A stretch of DNA of 48,349 nucleotides, taken from contig JBAVVD010000083.1 in NCBI GenBank assembly GCA_049697115.1, positions 1 to 48,349 on the forward strand, written 5' to 3'. Positions 8,699-15,998 of this stretch are shown here, piece by piece (the first letter of the stretch is position 1; the number at the start of each line of letters is the position of its first letter). The position numbers and the translations under genes are program-made. Below the pieces are notes generated by a model, which was given only the letters and a program-made list of their open reading frames with translations, was not told the origin of the DNA and searched no databases. Source of the DNA: JBAVVD01 sp049697115. GTDB taxonomy: Bacteria > Acidobacteriota > Aminicenantia > Aminicenantales > UBA4085.

Positions 8699-9168
8699 TT
8701 TTTCACTCTTTTCTTTCGATACTTCTGAAGTATGGAATCGACTTTGCGGGCGGTCGTCTGGGCATAATAATTCCCGTCCACAACGATAACGGGTCCAATG
8801 GCGCAACATCCCAGGCAGGCCACTGTCTCAAGAGTGAACCGGCCGTCGTTTGTCGTATCTCCGGCTTTGATCGTCAGCTTTTTCTCGAATTCTTCCAGGA
8901 CTTTGGGCCCTCCTCGGACATGACAGGCCGTCCCCGAACAGACTGTGACCAGGTGCTGGCCTCTGGGCTTGAGGCTGAAGGCGCGGTAAAATGTGGCCAC
9001 GCTGATCACATCGATCAAGGGAATGCCCAAAGATTGGGACACCATGTGAAGCGCTTCTTTGGGGAGATAGTTATATTCTGTTTGAATATCTTGAAGAATC
9101 GCTATGAGTGCAGTTTTTTTCTTTTTATGTTTTATGATGAATGAGTTCACATGGTTAACGGCTTCCAC
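8695..9168 (-). CDS. NuoE/HydC-like [2Fe-2S] thioredoxin-fold subunit
   Basis: A 157-aa NuoE-family protein (24-kDa subunit). The helical N-terminus (ALIAILQDIQTEYNYLPKEAL, then VISVATFYRAFSL) is typical. The cluster ligands are C77-X4-C82 (CSGTAC) and C118-X3-C122 (CLGCC). GTG start at 9168, supported by GGAGGAAA just upstream. It opens the operon; its stop overlaps the next ATG as ATGA. In NuoE/NuoF, HydC/HydB and Nfn-like Stn complexes this subunit carries electrons to or from the NuoF FMN. Confidence 0.93.
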   Translation of the reverse strand: MEAVNHVNSFIIKHKKKKTALIAILQDIQTEYNYLPKEALHMVSQSLGIPLIDVISVATFYRAFSLKPRGQHLVTVCSGTACHVRGGPKVLEEFEKKLTIKAGDTTNDGRFTLETVACLGCCAIGPVIVVDGNYYAQTTARKVDSILQKYRKKRVKK

Positions 9169-9603
9169 GGTATTTCCTCCAGATAAAGGTTTTTCTTAAA
9201 TGAAATTGACTCCGATCAAAAGACAGGTTATTGGTGGATAAATTTTTAGAAAAGGGATCAATCAGAGTAAAGTTGAAGGATAGAATGTATAACTCCTCTT
9301 CTTAACCTAAAAATATAAAAATAAATAAAAAATCAATAATCCAAGTCATTTTTATAGCAGATAAATTTTATGCTTGTCAAGATGATTTCCGCTCTTTTGA
9401 GATTCCCCAGACGGAGCAAAGGAAAAGGCTCAGCGGCCCGAGCTTTGAGTTCCGGAGGGAGCTTTTTTGGGGGAAGTTCTGAATAATGAGAGACCGTCAA
9501 ACCAAACCGTGTGAAATTTTTACCTTCCCTCTTTGTCTCAGCCCTAAGAATGAAGCGAAGCGGAGAAGCGGCCTCTTAAAGCACCTGTCCGGCCTTTCTC
9601 AGG
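9169..9603. other. intergenic region between glnA and the redox operon
   Basis: No gene is seen in these 435 nt. It contains a minus-strand promoter at 9351-9380, leaving a leader of about 175 nt for the NuoE-like gene. The part 9400-9603 next to the glnA stop is GC-richer, with short inverted segments but no hairpin plus T-run I would call a terminator. Read-through from glnA is therefore possible. Confidence 0.5.
9351..9380 (-). promoter_or_regulatory. sigma-70-type promoter of the NuoE/NuoF-NfnB operon
   Basis: On the minus strand: TTGACA (9380-9375), an 18-nt spacer, then TATAAA (9356-9351). It points into the NuoE-like gene and shows that the operon can be transcribed separately from glnA. 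Confidence 0.65.
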
Positions 9604-11010
9604 CTAGAGAAAAGGAAGATAGCGTTTGACCTCGTATTCGCTGACCTGTTTATCGAATTCTCTGGAGACATTTTTATTGTAATCTTTGATTTCACAATTT
9701 TTATTGGCGATGAATTTGAAAAATATGTGATCACCGAGACTCTCACGGACAAGCGCGCTTTTTTCCATGAGTTTGACGGAATCTTCCAGGTTCCGGGGCA
9801 GAGTCTGGATCTTGAGTTTCTTCTGCCGCGAGTTGGTCATTTTGTAGATATTTTTCTCCACGGGTTCGGGCGGCGGATAACCTTCTTGAACGCCCCTCAA
9901 GCCTGCGGAGAGCATGAGCGCAAAGGCTAAATAGAGGTTGCATGCCGGGTCTGGGGAGCGGAGCTCTATCCGAGTGGCATTTTCTTTGCCCGGCAGGTAT
10001 TCCGGCACACGGATGTACGCTGATCTGTTTCTCTGGCCCCAGGCGATATACACAGGAGCTTCATAGCCCTCGATCAGGCGCTTGTAGGAATTGATCCACT
10101 GGCTGAAGATGGCGGAGATTTCTCGGGCATGGATGATCAATCCGGCCATATAGGAACGGGCGGTCTGGGAGAGATGGTGTTTATGCTCCCGGTCATAAAA
10201 GAGATTTTTTCCTTTTCTCCAGAGCGACTGATGAACGTGCATGCCGCTTCCATTTTGACCGTTGATGGGCTTGGGCATGAACGTGGAATAGAGGTTGTGC
10301 ATGCGGGCCACTTTTTTAACCGTGTATCGAAAAATCATCCCGATGTCGGCCATTTCCAGAGCGCTGCGGAACTGAAGGTCGATTTCATGCTGCCCGTGAG
10401 CGACTTCATGGTGGTCGTATTCGGATTCGATCCCCATTTTTTTGAGCAGGAGCTGGATTTCCTTACGAATTTCGCCGTGCTGCCCGGCAAAAAAGTAGCC
10501 GCCTTCATCCAGAGGGTCCGGCGCTCTGTTGTTCGGGAAAATAAAGAATTCAAGCTCAGGACCGACCTTAAAATCATCAATCTGAAACTTCTCATGGGCT
10601 TTTTGGAGGGCTTTTTTCAATACATAGCGCGAATCCCCCTCATAGGGAGTTCCTTCCGGAGTGAGAATATCTCCGAACATGATCCCTTCCCGCCAGTTTG
10701 TTTCTTCAGAGAATCCTCGGTATACCCAGGGAAGGACTCTGAAGGTTGTGGGATCTGGTTTAATGGTCAGGTCGCTCTCTTCTATCCGGACAAATCCTTC
10801 CACCGAGGACCCGTCGAATCCTTTGCCGTTGCGAAAGGCCTCTTCCAGCTCCGAGCTGGGTAAACTGAAATCCATGGGCCTGCCCAGGATATCGGGGAAG
10901 AGCACTCGCACAAACTCGATTTTCCGCGAAGGGTCATGGACGGATTTCAATACTTCTTCTTCATCCTGAAATCGGAAATTTTTATGCGGATCTTTCTGGA
11001 TAGCCGACAT
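9604..11010 (-). CDS. glnA: glutamine synthetase, type I (GSI-alpha-like)
   Basis: A 468-aa GSI that makes glutamine from glutamate, ammonia and ATP. Visible motifs: N-terminal beta-grasp (FVRVLFPDILGRPMDFSLP), the flap-type segment GFDGSSVEGFVRIEESD, the ATP/Mg segment NGQNGSGMHVHQS, then NSYKRLIEGYEAPVYIAWG and RIELRSPDPACNLYLAFA. The stretch KNIYKMTNSRQKK replaces the NLYDLPPEE adenylylation site of GSI-beta, so this looks like the non-adenylylated alpha type. AAAGGAG sits 8 nt before the ATG. It is upstream of, and in the same direction as, the redox/GltB-like operon, consistent with a GS-GOGAT-like ammonium assimilation block. Confidence 0.97.
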   Translation of the reverse strand: MSAIQKDPHKNFRFQDEEEVLKSVHDPSRKIEFVRVLFPDILGRPMDFSLPSSELEEAFRNGKGFDGSSVEGFVRIEESDLTIKPDPTTFRVLPWVYRGFSEETNWREGIMFGDILTPEGTPYEGDSRYVLKKALQKAHEKFQIDDFKVGPELEFFIFPNNRAPDPLDEGGYFFAGQHGEIRKEIQLLLKKMGIESEYDHHEVAHGQHEIDLQFRSALEMADIGMIFRYTVKKVARMHNLYSTFMPKPINGQNGSGMHVHQSLWRKGKNLFYDREHKHHLSQTARSYMAGLIIHAREISAIFSQWINSYKRLIEGYEAPVYIAWGQRNRSAYIRVPEYLPGKENATRIELRSPDPACNLYLAFALMLSAGLRGVQEGYPPPEPVEKNIYKMTNSRQKKLKIQTLPRNLEDSVKLMEKSALVRESLGDHIFFKFIANKNCEIKDYNKNVSREFDKQVSEYEVKRYLPFL

Positions 11011-11063
11011 CGATTATTCTCCTTTGTGTTTGTGGCTGTTGGAATGAAAGGCCGGTGCGATCG

Positions 11064-11102
11064 CCCCGGACATGAGCGGATGGGATCCGACGCTTGCCGG
11101 GG
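11064..11102 (-). promoter_or_regulatory. structured GC-rich element in the glnA leader
   Basis: CCCCGG (11064-11069) pairs with CCGGGG (11097-11102). Inside, CGGAT (11077-11081) pairs with ATCCG (11085-11089) around a GGG triloop. The two stems are separated by a symmetric 7/7 internal loop. It lies about 55 nt before the glnA start in a GC-rich patch within AT-rich surroundings. It could be a cis-regulatory RNA element; I see no match to the known glnA (glutamine) riboswitch motif. Confidence 0.35.
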
Positions 11103-11175
11103 GGAGCCGTTCGTGCCTCTTTTTTTAATTTGTCCATTTTGGGGTCAGCAACGTCTTTAACATTTGTAGCTAATA

Positions 11176-11245
11176 ATTATATCAATTTAGTTAATTTGTC
11201 AATATATTAATTAAATTAATTGTCAATTATATTATAATTTGTCAA
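11176..11245 (-). promoter_or_regulatory. glnA promoter region with three TTGACAA copies
   Basis: TTGACAA occurs three times on the minus strand (11202-11196, 11226-11220, 11245-11239). The copy nearest glnA is followed after 15 nt by a perfect TATAAT (11181-11176). The 15-nt spacing is short. The repeats could be alternative -35 boxes or operator sites in a highly AT-rich divergent region shared with speD. Confidence 0.4.
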
Positions 11246-11309
11246 ATATTGAAACAAATAAGAGATCCCCAAATTGGCCGATCGGTGATTCTGGGGGTCA
11301 AGAGTTTTC

Positions 11310-11337
11310 TTGACAGGTTGCCAGAATATGACATAAT
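11310..11337 (+). promoter_or_regulatory. sigma-70-type promoter of speD
   Basis: TTGACA (11310-11315), 16-nt spacer, CATAAT (11332-11337). The predicted start near 11344 leaves a leader of about 20 nt that includes GAGGAG before the speD ATG. Confidence 0.7.
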
Positions 11338-11362
11338 ACGATCTGGTATAGAGGAGAATAAG

Positions 11363-11803
11363 ATGCCCAAAAAAATTTATGAATCCATTGGCCATCATTA
11401 TATCGTTGAGGCATCGGGGTGTGACCCGAAGATCATCGGCAGCGTGGAGAAGGTCCAGCAGATTCTGGTCAGAGCGGCTGAGATTGCCGGTGCCAAAGTA
11501 TGGGCAATCGCTTTCAGCAAATTTCCGCCCAAAGGTGTAAGCGGAGTCGTCGTGATTTCCGAATCTCATATCTCAATTCACACCTGGCCGGAAAAAGGCT
11601 ACGGCGCCCTTGATATCTATACCTGCGGAAACAACATCGATCCTGAAAAAGCCGTGGTTTTCGCCGTCGAAGCATTTGGAGCCTCAAGCTCCCATATTAC
11701 GGAGATCACACGAGGGATTGATGAAGGAGATTCAATTTTTTTCCACAGCTTTGTCACCTGGGAAGAGGATTTTAAAAAAGAACTGAAAAGAGAAAAAAAA
11801 TAA
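11363..11803 (+). CDS. speD: S-adenosylmethionine decarboxylase proenzyme (prokaryotic class 1)
   Basis: A 146-aa proenzyme that cleaves itself and forms a pyruvoyl cofactor to make decarboxylated AdoMet for spermidine synthesis. The processing site lies in ISESHISIHTWPE, predicted between E67 and S68; the catalytic cysteine is in DIYTCG (C88). Length is right for the short bacterial/archaeal form. The ATG at 11363 has GAGGAG 6 nt upstream and sits just after a good promoter; an in-frame upstream start at 11249 would precede the promoter and is rejected. No speE is in the window. Confidence 0.95.
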   Translation: MPKKIYESIGHHYIVEASGCDPKIIGSVEKVQQILVRAAEIAGAKVWAIAFSKFPPKGVSGVVVISESHISIHTWPEKGYGALDIYTCGNNIDPEKAVVFAVEAFGASSSHITEITRGIDEGDSIFFHSFVTWEEDFKKELKREKK

Positions 11804-11807
11804 AAAT

Positions 11808-11841
11808 TGTAAATACGATTTACATTTTGTAAATATTTTTT
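11808..11841 (+). terminator. palindromic TGTAAAT array, probable speD terminator
   Basis: TGTAAAT (11808-11814), ATTTACA (11818-11824) and TGTAAAT (11828-11834) follow the speD stop. The second and third form a 7-bp hairpin with a TTT loop, followed by a T-run (through about 11841). The first two form an equally perfect 7-bp palindrome around ACG. This looks like an AT-rich intrinsic terminator; the dyad could also be an operator site. Confidence 0.5.
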
Positions 11842-11908
11842 TCCTTCCAGTTTACTGAAAAGGCCGCCTTTGACGTTTTTCACCATTCTTTTCCTTCGAC
11901 TCTGGCTT

Positions 11909-11924
11909 TGGCACAAAAAATGCA
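11909..11924 (+). promoter_or_regulatory. sigma-54 (RpoN) promoter upstream of the M1-like peptidase gene
   Basis: TGGCAC-N5-ATGCA, with GG at 11910-11911 and GC at 11922-11923 separated by exactly 10 nt. This is one mismatch from the TGGCAC-N5-TTGCA consensus. Transcription would begin near 11935, so the ATG at 11931 cannot be the start codon. An NtrC-type sigma-54 activator is encoded at the end of the peptidase gene. Confidence 0.65.
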
Positions 11925-11945
11925 ATTTGGATGGAGCGTGCGGAA

Positions 11946-14600
11946 ATGAGGATGTTTCTCAAACCTCGCTTTTGTTATAATAAAACAGTGAAAGGGAAGG
12001 CTGTCTGTATCGTCTTTTGTTTTCTCCTGAGTTTTTTCTCATTCGTTTTTCTGTGTAATGGGAATGAACGGCCGGCCAGTGACCTTATCGCTCAGCTCCA
12101 GAGTTCATTCGTCGCTAAAGATATTCCCTCTTACCTGAGCGCGTTTTCTCCGGAAATCAGAAGCAAAGAAGAGAGTTTGGCTTTATCTTACTGGAATGTT
12201 TGGAAGATGGAGACGATCTCCTTCCAGAAAGAGCAGGAAACAGCCCTTCAACAGGAAAAACAGGACTATTTCCTTCAGGTTCTTTATGAAAATGCCTATT
12301 CCGCCACTATGGAAATGTGGAGACTTCAGATCGAGAAGGTCGGGGATCTTTGGCAGATTCGCGAAAAAGAGGTGACCGGAATTATCAGTAACCTGTACAA
12401 AATCAAGATCCCCTCCGTCCACGTCGAACGTGTAAGCTCCATCGAAATTGAACATGCCGATATTAAACTCACTTTCAAGGATGCCCTTCTCTTTTATGAC
12501 AATATTCCTAACCTGGAGATTGCCTTGATCGTCCTGGGTGAAGGTCACCTCTTTTATTCTCCTTCCCATCCCGTGGAAAAGCATCAACTGGAATTGATTT
12601 ATAAGAAAGATGCGCTTGTGGATCGCCTGGACTACGCCTATCTCCGGTTTTCGAACGCTTTTTTTCAGAGCCATATTCAAATTAAGAAGTACTCGAAGGG
12701 AGAGGGCGAACCTGTTTCTGCAGCCGACCTGAGAAAAACCTCCGTGCTGTTTGAGCAGCACTATCCCCAATCATTTACGATGGAGAATTCATTCACGGAC
12801 GAACTTTTTTCATTCTTACCTCAGGGGGACCAGGCTGTTTTTGAGTTTAACGGCAAAAAATATGGCGGACTCACCTATATTTATTCGCCATTTGATGAAG
12901 AAGAGGTCAATCTGTTCTCCCGCCGCCGCAATCATATCATCAATCTCTATTCTCCCCAGAAAGAAAAGGAGGAGATCCGATTTATCATTTCTTTCAGCCA
13001 AGAATTCTTGGTGAAGTACTGTGATCTGGAAGTCGATTTCAAGCCGGGAGAGTCCTATCTTTCGGTAAAGGCCAGAGTGGAAATATCCTCCCGTGTGGAC
13101 TTCCTGACAAGCCTGAAATTGAATTTCAATCCGGCCCTGGACATTCTCCGCATTTATGATCAAGACGGACACGAACTGTTTTTCACCATGGACAATCTGA
13201 GAAAGATTCTCTATGTCTATTTTCTTCGCCCCCTTTCCAAAAACCAGAATTATTCCATTGAGATTTTTTACAGAGGGATTCTGAAGCCGTCTCCGCTCAC
13301 TGCGGATGTCCTTCAAGGAGCCTTTTTTGGGGGACGCGGGGATAAGACCCGGATGGTTTTTGAAAGCCATCTCTTCAGCCATTCGGCCTATTGGTACCCT
13401 TCCAGTACGACTGAGAACTATTTTCAGGCTCGCTTGAAGGTCATTATTCCTCCGGAATTTAACTGCATCTCCAATGGTGAGCTGGTGGAGCAGGGAAAAC
13501 TGGATGAGATCCGGCGGGTAACGGCTCTGGAGAAGATGGGGAGCTCCTTTTTTATTTTCGAAACAAAATATCCAGTGAAATATCTGGCCTTTCTTGTCGG
13601 TCGATTGAATAAGCAGAAAGAGGTTGTATCGGATTTGCCGGTGAGGCTGTATATGTCCCCGGATATTTTGGGTTCAAGAATATGGATTCTTGAGGAAGCC
13701 CAGCAGATACTTCAGTTCTATGAAAACCGGTTTGGCCCATTCCCTTATGAAAAGCTGGATGTTGTGATCAGGAGTTGGAACACCGGCGGCGGACACAGTC
13801 CGGCCTCTTTTATTGTGATTAATGAATTGCCCCAGAGGACGGAGAACGGCATTTTCCTTAATCCGGACAGCCCGGTGAACCTCACCCGGTGGAGGGAATA
13901 TTTTATCGCCCATGAAATTGCTCACCAGTGGTGGGGGCAGACCGTCACCTGGAGAAGCTACCACGACATCTGGCTCAGTGAAGGGCTGGCTCAATTTTCC
14001 ACTATTTTATACCTCAAAGAAAAATTTGGCGATAAGGCCTACGAGAAAGTTCTCAAGAGATTCTCCCGCTGGGCGAAAAAAAAGTCCAAATATGGTCCGA
14101 TTTCTCTGGGATCCCGTCTGAGTTATCTGAATTTTGAAGCCTTTCAGGCATTGATTTACGATAAAACCGCCCTCATCCTGAACATGCTTCAGGAAATCAT
14201 CGGGAAAGAAGCCTTTTTCAAAGGAATGAGAGATTTTTTCGACACGTATAAATATCACTCTGCCAGCACTCGAGATTTTCTCAGAATTATGGAGAAAAAT
14301 TCGGGACAAGACTTGAAGGCCTTTTTCAAAGGGTGGTTCAATTCCCACTCTCTTCCGGAAGTGAAGATCACCCATTCTCTCCTTAAAGAGAAGGACGGAT
14401 ATGTTCTCAAATTTCACCTCACCCAGATCAATGACGTGTTTGTTTTTCCGCTCTCTCTCCAGTGGATGGAGACAGGAACAGAAGTCAGGCACACGGTCGT
14501 CGTCAAGAAAAAGGATGAGGAATTTGAGTTTCACATCAATGAAAAGCCCGCCAAAATTCGCATCAATCCGGATCAGGTGGTCCCCGGTCGGTTCTATTAA
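11946..14600 (+). CDS. secreted M1-family (gluzincin) metallopeptidase-like protein
   Basis: An 884-aa protein with an N-terminal hydrophobic signal or anchor (VCIVFCFLLSFFSFVFLC) and a mostly beta N-terminal region. The gluzincin site HEIAH (656-660) is followed 18 residues later by E679 (WLSEGLAQF), giving HEXXH-X18-E for zinc. The canonical exopeptidase motif GXMEN is not visible; the equivalent position reads GGGHSPASF, so aminopeptidase activity is uncertain. The last part (FFKGWFNSHSLPEVKITHSL) matches the end of M1 proteins. The start at 11946 is chosen because the sigma-54 promoter predicts transcription from about 11935; 11952 is equally possible. Convergent with the response regulator, 6 nt apart. 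Likely exported and membrane or periplasm located. Confidence 0.88.
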   Translation: MRMFLKPRFCYNKTVKGKAVCIVFCFLLSFFSFVFLCNGNERPASDLIAQLQSSFVAKDIPSYLSAFSPEIRSKEESLALSYWNVWKMETISFQKEQETALQQEKQDYFLQVLYENAYSATMEMWRLQIEKVGDLWQIREKEVTGIISNLYKIKIPSVHVERVSSIEIEHADIKLTFKDALLFYDNIPNLEIALIVLGEGHLFYSPSHPVEKHQLELIYKKDALVDRLDYAYLRFSNAFFQSHIQIKKYSKGEGEPVSAADLRKTSVLFEQHYPQSFTMENSFTDELFSFLPQGDQAVFEFNGKKYGGLTYIYSPFDEEEVNLFSRRRNHIINLYSPQKEKEEIRFIISFSQEFLVKYCDLEVDFKPGESYLSVKARVEISSRVDFLTSLKLNFNPALDILRIYDQDGHELFFTMDNLRKILYVYFLRPLSKNQNYSIEIFYRGILKPSPLTADVLQGAFFGGRGDKTRMVFESHLFSHSAYWYPSSTTENYFQARLKVIIPPEFNCISNGELVEQGKLDEIRRVTALEKMGSSFFIFETKYPVKYLAFLVGRLNKQKEVVSDLPVRLYMSPDILGSRIWILEEAQQILQFYENRFGPFPYEKLDVVIRSWNTGGGHSPASFIVINELPQRTENGIFLNPDSPVNLTRWREYFIAHEIAHQWWGQTVTWRSYHDIWLSEGLAQFSTILYLKEKFGDKAYEKVLKRFSRWAKKKSKYGPISLGSRLSYLNFEAFQALIYDKTALILNMLQEIIGKEAFFKGMRDFFDTYKYHSASTRDFLRIMEKNSGQDLKAFFKGWFNSHSLPEVKITHSLLKEKDGYVLKFHLTQINDVFVFPLSLQWMETGTEVRHTVVVKKKDEEFEFHINEKPAKIRINPDQVVPGRFY

Positions 14601-14606
14601 AAGCGG

Positions 14607-15998
14607 CTAATCCTGAAGAGTGTTCGGGTCGATTTTCAAACGCTTGATCATTTCATTCAATGTCGTCGGCTTGACTCCCAGGAGTTTTGAAGCGTTCTTT
14701 TGGACGCCTCTGGCCTTTTTAAGCGTTTTGAGAATCAACGTTCTTTGGAAGGCGCAAGTTTGCTCCTTGAGGTTCATCCCCTCGCCGGTGAAATCCAAAA
14801 GGATTTTTCCCTCCTGTCCGGAAGAGGGGGGAAATTCCGGCAGGTCCTCATTGGTGATGACTCTGGATTTGGAAAAGACGACGATCCGCTCAATGAGGTT
14901 TTCCAGCTCTCTGACGTTGCCGGGCCAGGAATATTGATCCAGTGCCTCAAGGACGTCTTCCGTCACACCTTCAATTTCTTTGTTGTTTTCTTTGGCGTAG
15001 AGGTCGACAAAGTGCTTGACCAATAGGGGAATGTCTTCTTTTCGCTCCCGCAGTGGAGGGAGCTCGATTTTGATGACGTTCAGTCGGTAAAAAAGGTCTT
15101 TCCGGAAGAGACGCTGCTGGATGAGGTCTTCCAGGTCTGCATTAGTGGCGGCGATCAGTCGGACATCGACTTTGATGGTTTTTGTCCCTCCCAGCCGCAT
15201 GAATTCCCTGCCCTGCATGACACGGAGAAGCTTGGCCTGGGTTTCGGGATTAAGGGAGGAAATTTCATCAAAAAAAATCGTCCCTTTATCGGCGGCCTCA
15301 AAGAGACCTTGCTTGTCGCTTGTGGCTCCCGTGAAGGCGCCTTTTACGTGGCCAAAGAGATGGCTTTCCAGAAGGTCGGGGGGAAGGGATCCGCTGTTGA
15401 CGATGATAAAGGGGAAATCGGCGCGGTTGGAGTTTTGATGAATGGCCCGAGCCGCCAGTTCTTTCCCTGTTCCACTTTCTCCCTGGATCAATATGGTGCT
15501 CCGGGTGGGGGCGGCGACCTTGATGAGCTCGAACACTTTTTCCATCGAAGGCCCTTTACCGAGGATATTATGAAAGCTGAACTTTCTCTTGAGTTCGTCC
15601 TTGAGACGAATGTTTTCTTCTTTGAGTTTCTTGTGCTCCAGGGCTCTCTTGATGGTCAGCAGCAGTTCATCATGCTTGAAGGGTTTCTGGATGTAGTCAA
15701 AGGCGCCGATCTTCATCGCTTCAATGGCCGACTCCAAAGAGGCATAGGCGGTGATGATGATGATGAGAGCGGCGGGATGGATCGTTTTAATCGCTTTCAG
15801 GACTCCCATCCCGTCCATCCCCGGCATCAAGAGGTCAAGAAGAGTCAGATCAAAAGTCCGGGACGCATATTTGGGAAGAGCTTCTTCTCCCGAAAGAGAG
15901 AGTTCCACTTCATACCCTTCCGAAGCGAGAAGCTGGCCCAGAACATCATGGATTATGGGCTCGTCGTCAATAATGTGGACAATGCTTTGTGTGTTCAT
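14607..15998 (-). CDS. NtrC-family sigma-54-dependent response regulator
   Basis: A 463-aa transcription activator. Receiver domain 1-120 with acidic D11/D12, phospho-acceptor D55 (LTLLDLLMPG) and the conserved Lys in YIQKPF. The AAA+ domain has Walker A GESGTGKE, the sigma-54 contact loop GAFTGA and the R-finger region LFYRLNVIKIELPPLRER. A Fis-type HTH ends the protein (NASKLLGVKPTTLNEMIKRL). The ATG at 15998 overlaps the kinase stop (ATGA), so the pair is co-translated. With a sigma-54 promoter 2.7 kb away on the M1-like gene and pilus genes next door, it could be PilR-like; the target is inferred. Confidence 0.95.
   Translation of the reverse strand: MNTQSIVHIIDDEPIIHDVLGQLLASEGYEVELSLSGEEALPKYASRTFDLTLLDLLMPGMDGMGVLKAIKTIHPAALIIIITAYASLESAIEAMKIGAFDYIQKPFKHDELLLTIKRALEHKKLKEENIRLKDELKRKFSFHNILGKGPSMEKVFELIKVAAPTRSTILIQGESGTGKELAARAIHQNSNRADFPFIIVNSGSLPPDLLESHLFGHVKGAFTGATSDKQGLFEAADKGTIFFDEISSLNPETQAKLLRVMQGREFMRLGGTKTIKVDVRLIAATNADLEDLIQQRLFRKDLFYRLNVIKIELPPLRERKEDIPLLVKHFVDLYAKENNKEIEGVTEDVLEALDQYSWPGNVRELENLIERIVVFSKSRVITNEDLPEFPPSSGQEGKILLDFTGEGMNLKEQTCAFQRTLILKTLKKARGVQKNASKLLGVKPTTLNEMIKRLKIDPNTLQD

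Noticed and set aside
8699..8809. Upstream start of the NuoF-NfnB fusion at 8809
   Set aside because: It lies inside the NuoE-like gene; the ATG at 8698 makes an ATGA overlap and matches the domain boundary.
11030..11170. glnA leader as the known glutamine riboswitch
   Set aside because: The conserved core of that motif is not visible; only an uncharacterised hairpin is present.
11249..11362. Upstream start of speD at 11249
   Set aside because: It would overlap the speD promoter; the ATG at 11363 has a ribosome binding site and gives family length.
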